This document shows, piece after piece, positions 62,270 through 64,000 of a DNA stretch of 64,000 bases; the first letter of the stretch is position 1; each line of letters begins with the position of its first letter. Where the stretch lies: contig NZ_CP141184.1 of the NCBI RefSeq assembly GCF_035609205.1, positions 744,001 through 808,000 on the forward strand, in the 5' to 3' direction. Origin of the DNA: Hymenobacter sp. GOD-10R. Lineage in GTDB: Bacteria > Bacteroidota > Bacteroidia > Cytophagales > Hymenobacteraceae. The notes beneath the pieces were generated by a model. The model did not search any database and had not been told where the DNA came from. It saw only the letters and a program-made list of their open reading frames with translations. The position numbers were made by a program, and so were the translations under genes.

Positions 62270-63241
62270 TACTCGTTCCCGGCTGTATTTGTCCCGGTAT
62301 TGTTTCGGCGATAAGCCCGTGATGCGCTTGAAGGTATCCCGAAAGGCCTTCGGGTCGGTGTAGCCGACGTTATACATCACCTCGTTCACGTTTTCCCGCG
62401 ACGATTCCAGGCTGTTTTTGGCGGCTTCTACCTTCACCCGTTGAATGTATTCGACCACCGAGTTGGCCGTGGCCTTCTTGAAGCGGCGTTCTAGGTTGCG
62501 GCGGCTTAGGGCTAGCATATCAGCAAGCTGATCGACGGTAATCTTCTCCTGGTAATTATCCTCGATGTAGGTCTGAGCGCGTTTCACCGGCTCGTCGCCG
62601 TGCTCCTTCTGGCCGTTGAAGATGACAAAGGCCGACTGGCTTACGCGCTCAATATCAATTTGGAACACCTTGGCGCATAGCACGGCCATGTCGCGGCCAG
62701 CGTATTTCTCGATGAGATAAAGCACCAAGTTGAGGTAGGAGAATGCTCCGCCACTGGAATAAATGCCGTGCTCGTCGGTGATAAGCCGGTTCTCGACTAG
62801 CTCCACCTCCGGGAACATGCGACGAAAGTCGTTGGCGGCGGCCCAGTGCGTTGTGCACTGCCGGCCGGTGAGCAGCCCCGTGGAGGCAAGCAGAAATGCA
62901 CCCAGGCATAAGCTAGCTACCTCCGCCCCTTGTCTGTACTGTTGAATAATCCAGGGCACAAAGTCGCGGTTGGCTTGCAACGCATCCGCCGGGTCGCCGT
63001 CCACCGCCGGGATGACAACCAAGTCCGTGCGGTCCACATCTTCGGTCAGTAGTTCCGTGTACACATTGTACATGCCCCCGCATACGGGCGTGGCGTGCGC
63101 TAGTCCCACTAGCTGCACCTGAAACAATGGTGGCTTGCCCATGCGCGCCAGCAGGGCATTTACCTCAGAGAATACCAAGCGGGGCCCCTCGATGCTGCCC
63201 AGTATGGCGCCGCGCGGAACCAAGATGGTGATGTGCTTCAT
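62264..63241 (-). CDS. GlxA-family transcriptional regulator (DJ-1/PfpI plus AraC HTH)
   Basis: 325 residues. The N-terminal DJ-1/PfpI-type domain has ITILVPRGAILGSIEGPRLVF, VVIPAVDGD, and the cysteine elbow VASLCLGAFLLASTGLL. The C-terminal AraC/XylS domain (from ~215) has the two HTHs: ITVDQLADMLALSRRNLERRFKKATANS and NVNEVMYNVGYTDPKAFRDTFKRITGLSPKQYR. It likely senses a small molecule and controls neighbouring genes; the divergent DoxX gene is a good target candidate. Confidence 0.93.
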   Translation of the reverse strand: MKHITILVPRGAILGSIEGPRLVFSEVNALLARMGKPPLFQVQLVGLAHATPVCGGMYNVYTELLTEDVDRTDLVVIPAVDGDPADALQANRDFVPWIIQQYRQGAEVASLCLGAFLLASTGLLTGRQCTTHWAAANDFRRMFPEVELVENRLITDEHGIYSSGGAFSYLNLVLYLIEKYAGRDMAVLCAKVFQIDIERVSQSAFVIFNGQKEHGDEPVKRAQTYIEDNYQEKITVDQLADMLALSRRNLERRFKKATANSVVEYIQRVKVEAAKNSLESSRENVNEVMYNVGYTDPKAFRDTFKRITGLSPKQYRDKYSRERVA

Positions 63242-63524
63242 AACCGGAAACTAACGTGACGTGGATAACAAGCAACCAAAATTTAGTGGTGTAAATGTGC
63301 TAAAATATTTCGCAATATCCTGCTAATATTTGTCGCAATTCACCCGCAGATCGTCGCATTTGCCCCCGCTTTTTGGCTAGCCTTTCGTGCACCTTTGTAT
63401 AGTTCGGCAGACGCCTGAATGCTTGATAATCACACGAAAGCAATTGCTGAGCGGGCCCAAGGGCTGCGGCTGCGTTGCTGCTTCACCTAGGTTCTCCATC
63501 CTTCCACTTCTTACCCTGTAAGCT
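63242..63524. other. Divergent promoter region between the GlxA-type gene and the DoxX gene
   Basis: About 280 bp. CACCTTTG at 63390-63397 resembles the -7 box and could serve the DoxX gene; no other signal was clear. Confidence 0.45.
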
Positions 63525-63983
63525 ATGAAATCAAAAACTCTCCCCATTCTTTACTGGAGCATCACGGGCTTATGTTCCTTGGCGATGCTGATGGCTGGTG
63601 TAGTAGAACTGGTGCGAACGACTGAGGGGCAGGAAATCATGCGCCACCTAGGATACCCGGTGTATGTCCTTACCATCATCGGCGCGGGCAAAACGCTAGG
63701 TGCACTAGCTATTATCCAAGGCTGGTTCCGTACCCTGAAAGAATGGACATACGCGGGCTTCACCATCAATTTGCTAGGTGCCGCGGCCTCCCGCGCTTAT
63801 GCCGGCGACAGCCTCGCGCTGATTGTGTCGCCCTTCCTATTTCTGGCGGTGCTGCTCACGTCATATTTTCTCTGGAAAAAGCGGCTGGCACAATCCAAGC
63901 GTCAGAGGCAACCCTCTACGCTGCACGTAGCATCTGGGTCAGCAGAAGAGAAGCTAGCCCAGGTAACGGGCCTTGTAGCCTAA
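63525..63983 (+). CDS. DoxX-family membrane protein
   Basis: 152 residues with four hydrophobic segments: ILYWSITGLCSLAMLMAGVVEL, YVLTIIGAGKTLGALAIIQG, YAGFTINLLGAAASRAYAG, and LIVSPFLFLAVLLTSYFLWKK. The pattern with GAGKTLGALAI after the first helix pair matches DoxX/DoxD-like proteins. A role in quinone-linked or thiol redox is assumed for some members; not visible here. Start is at ATG 63525. Confidence 0.85.
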   Translation: MKSKTLPILYWSITGLCSLAMLMAGVVELVRTTEGQEIMRHLGYPVYVLTIIGAGKTLGALAIIQGWFRTLKEWTYAGFTINLLGAAASRAYAGDSLALIVSPFLFLAVLLTSYFLWKKRLAQSKRQRQPSTLHVASGSAEEKLAQVTGLVA

Positions 63984-64000
63984 CAACCTAGGTCGTTTAA

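Overview
The window looks like chromosome from a Bacteroidota of the Hymenobacter type (Cytophagales). Three things point there: Por/type IX secretion (T9SS) sorting domains of both type A and type B, Bacteroidota promoters with a TAnnTTTG -7 box and almost no Shine-Dalgarno sequences, and protein sequences with a strong Hymenobacteraceae look at moderately high GC. The tetranucleotide CTAG, rare in most bacteria, is unusually common here, often as CCTAGGT or GCTAGC.

Left part (1-22.5 kb) is mostly housekeeping. It holds the start of a secreted protein, a membrane-anchored EEP-family hydrolase, cysS, an M28 peptidase lipoprotein, a short MutS-like ATPase and an LD-carboxypeptidase. A methionine unit on the minus strand (SAM-I riboswitch, Met/Cys-rich leader peptide, metY, metX) follows. 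Next come a LysM protein, a lipocalin-like lipoprotein, a broken S9 peptidase, a flippase-like membrane protein, dxs, an SRPBCC membrane protein, a T9SS type B protein, a di-haem peroxidase and a LytS/LytTR two-component pair.

The most unusual region is 22.8-31.1 kb. A compact plus-strand set encodes a glycosyltransferase, a stand-alone PqqD-like protein, an ATP-grasp ligase, a fold-III PLP decarboxylase, a urea-transporter/M23-peptidase fusion, a TPR plus beta-barrel outer-membrane protein and a periplasmic TPR protein. The decarboxylase begins with a segment resembling a RiPP leader (YxxPxL followed by MNKFG). Together they look like a peptide or amino-acid modifying system coupled to an envelope-spanning device. 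I know of no described pathway with this make-up.

The rest (31-64 kb) holds a degenerate pirin-like protein, an intradiol dioxygenase-like lipoprotein, two receiver-less CheB methylesterases, and a ferritin-like DUF892 protein. It also holds a tRNA-Leu whose gene overlaps an HNH endonuclease gene, a tRNA-Gly, full-length mutS, and a TrmH-type methyltransferase. Three tandem M36 fungalysin proteases follow; the last two share an almost identical 600-bp 3' block. After them come a DnaJ membrane protein, TerC, YajQ, GNAT enzymes, a thioesterase, an NYN nuclease fused to a cold-shock domain, mfd, and a GlxA-type regulator divergent from a DoxX protein. No prophage, insertion sequence or CRISPR array was seen.
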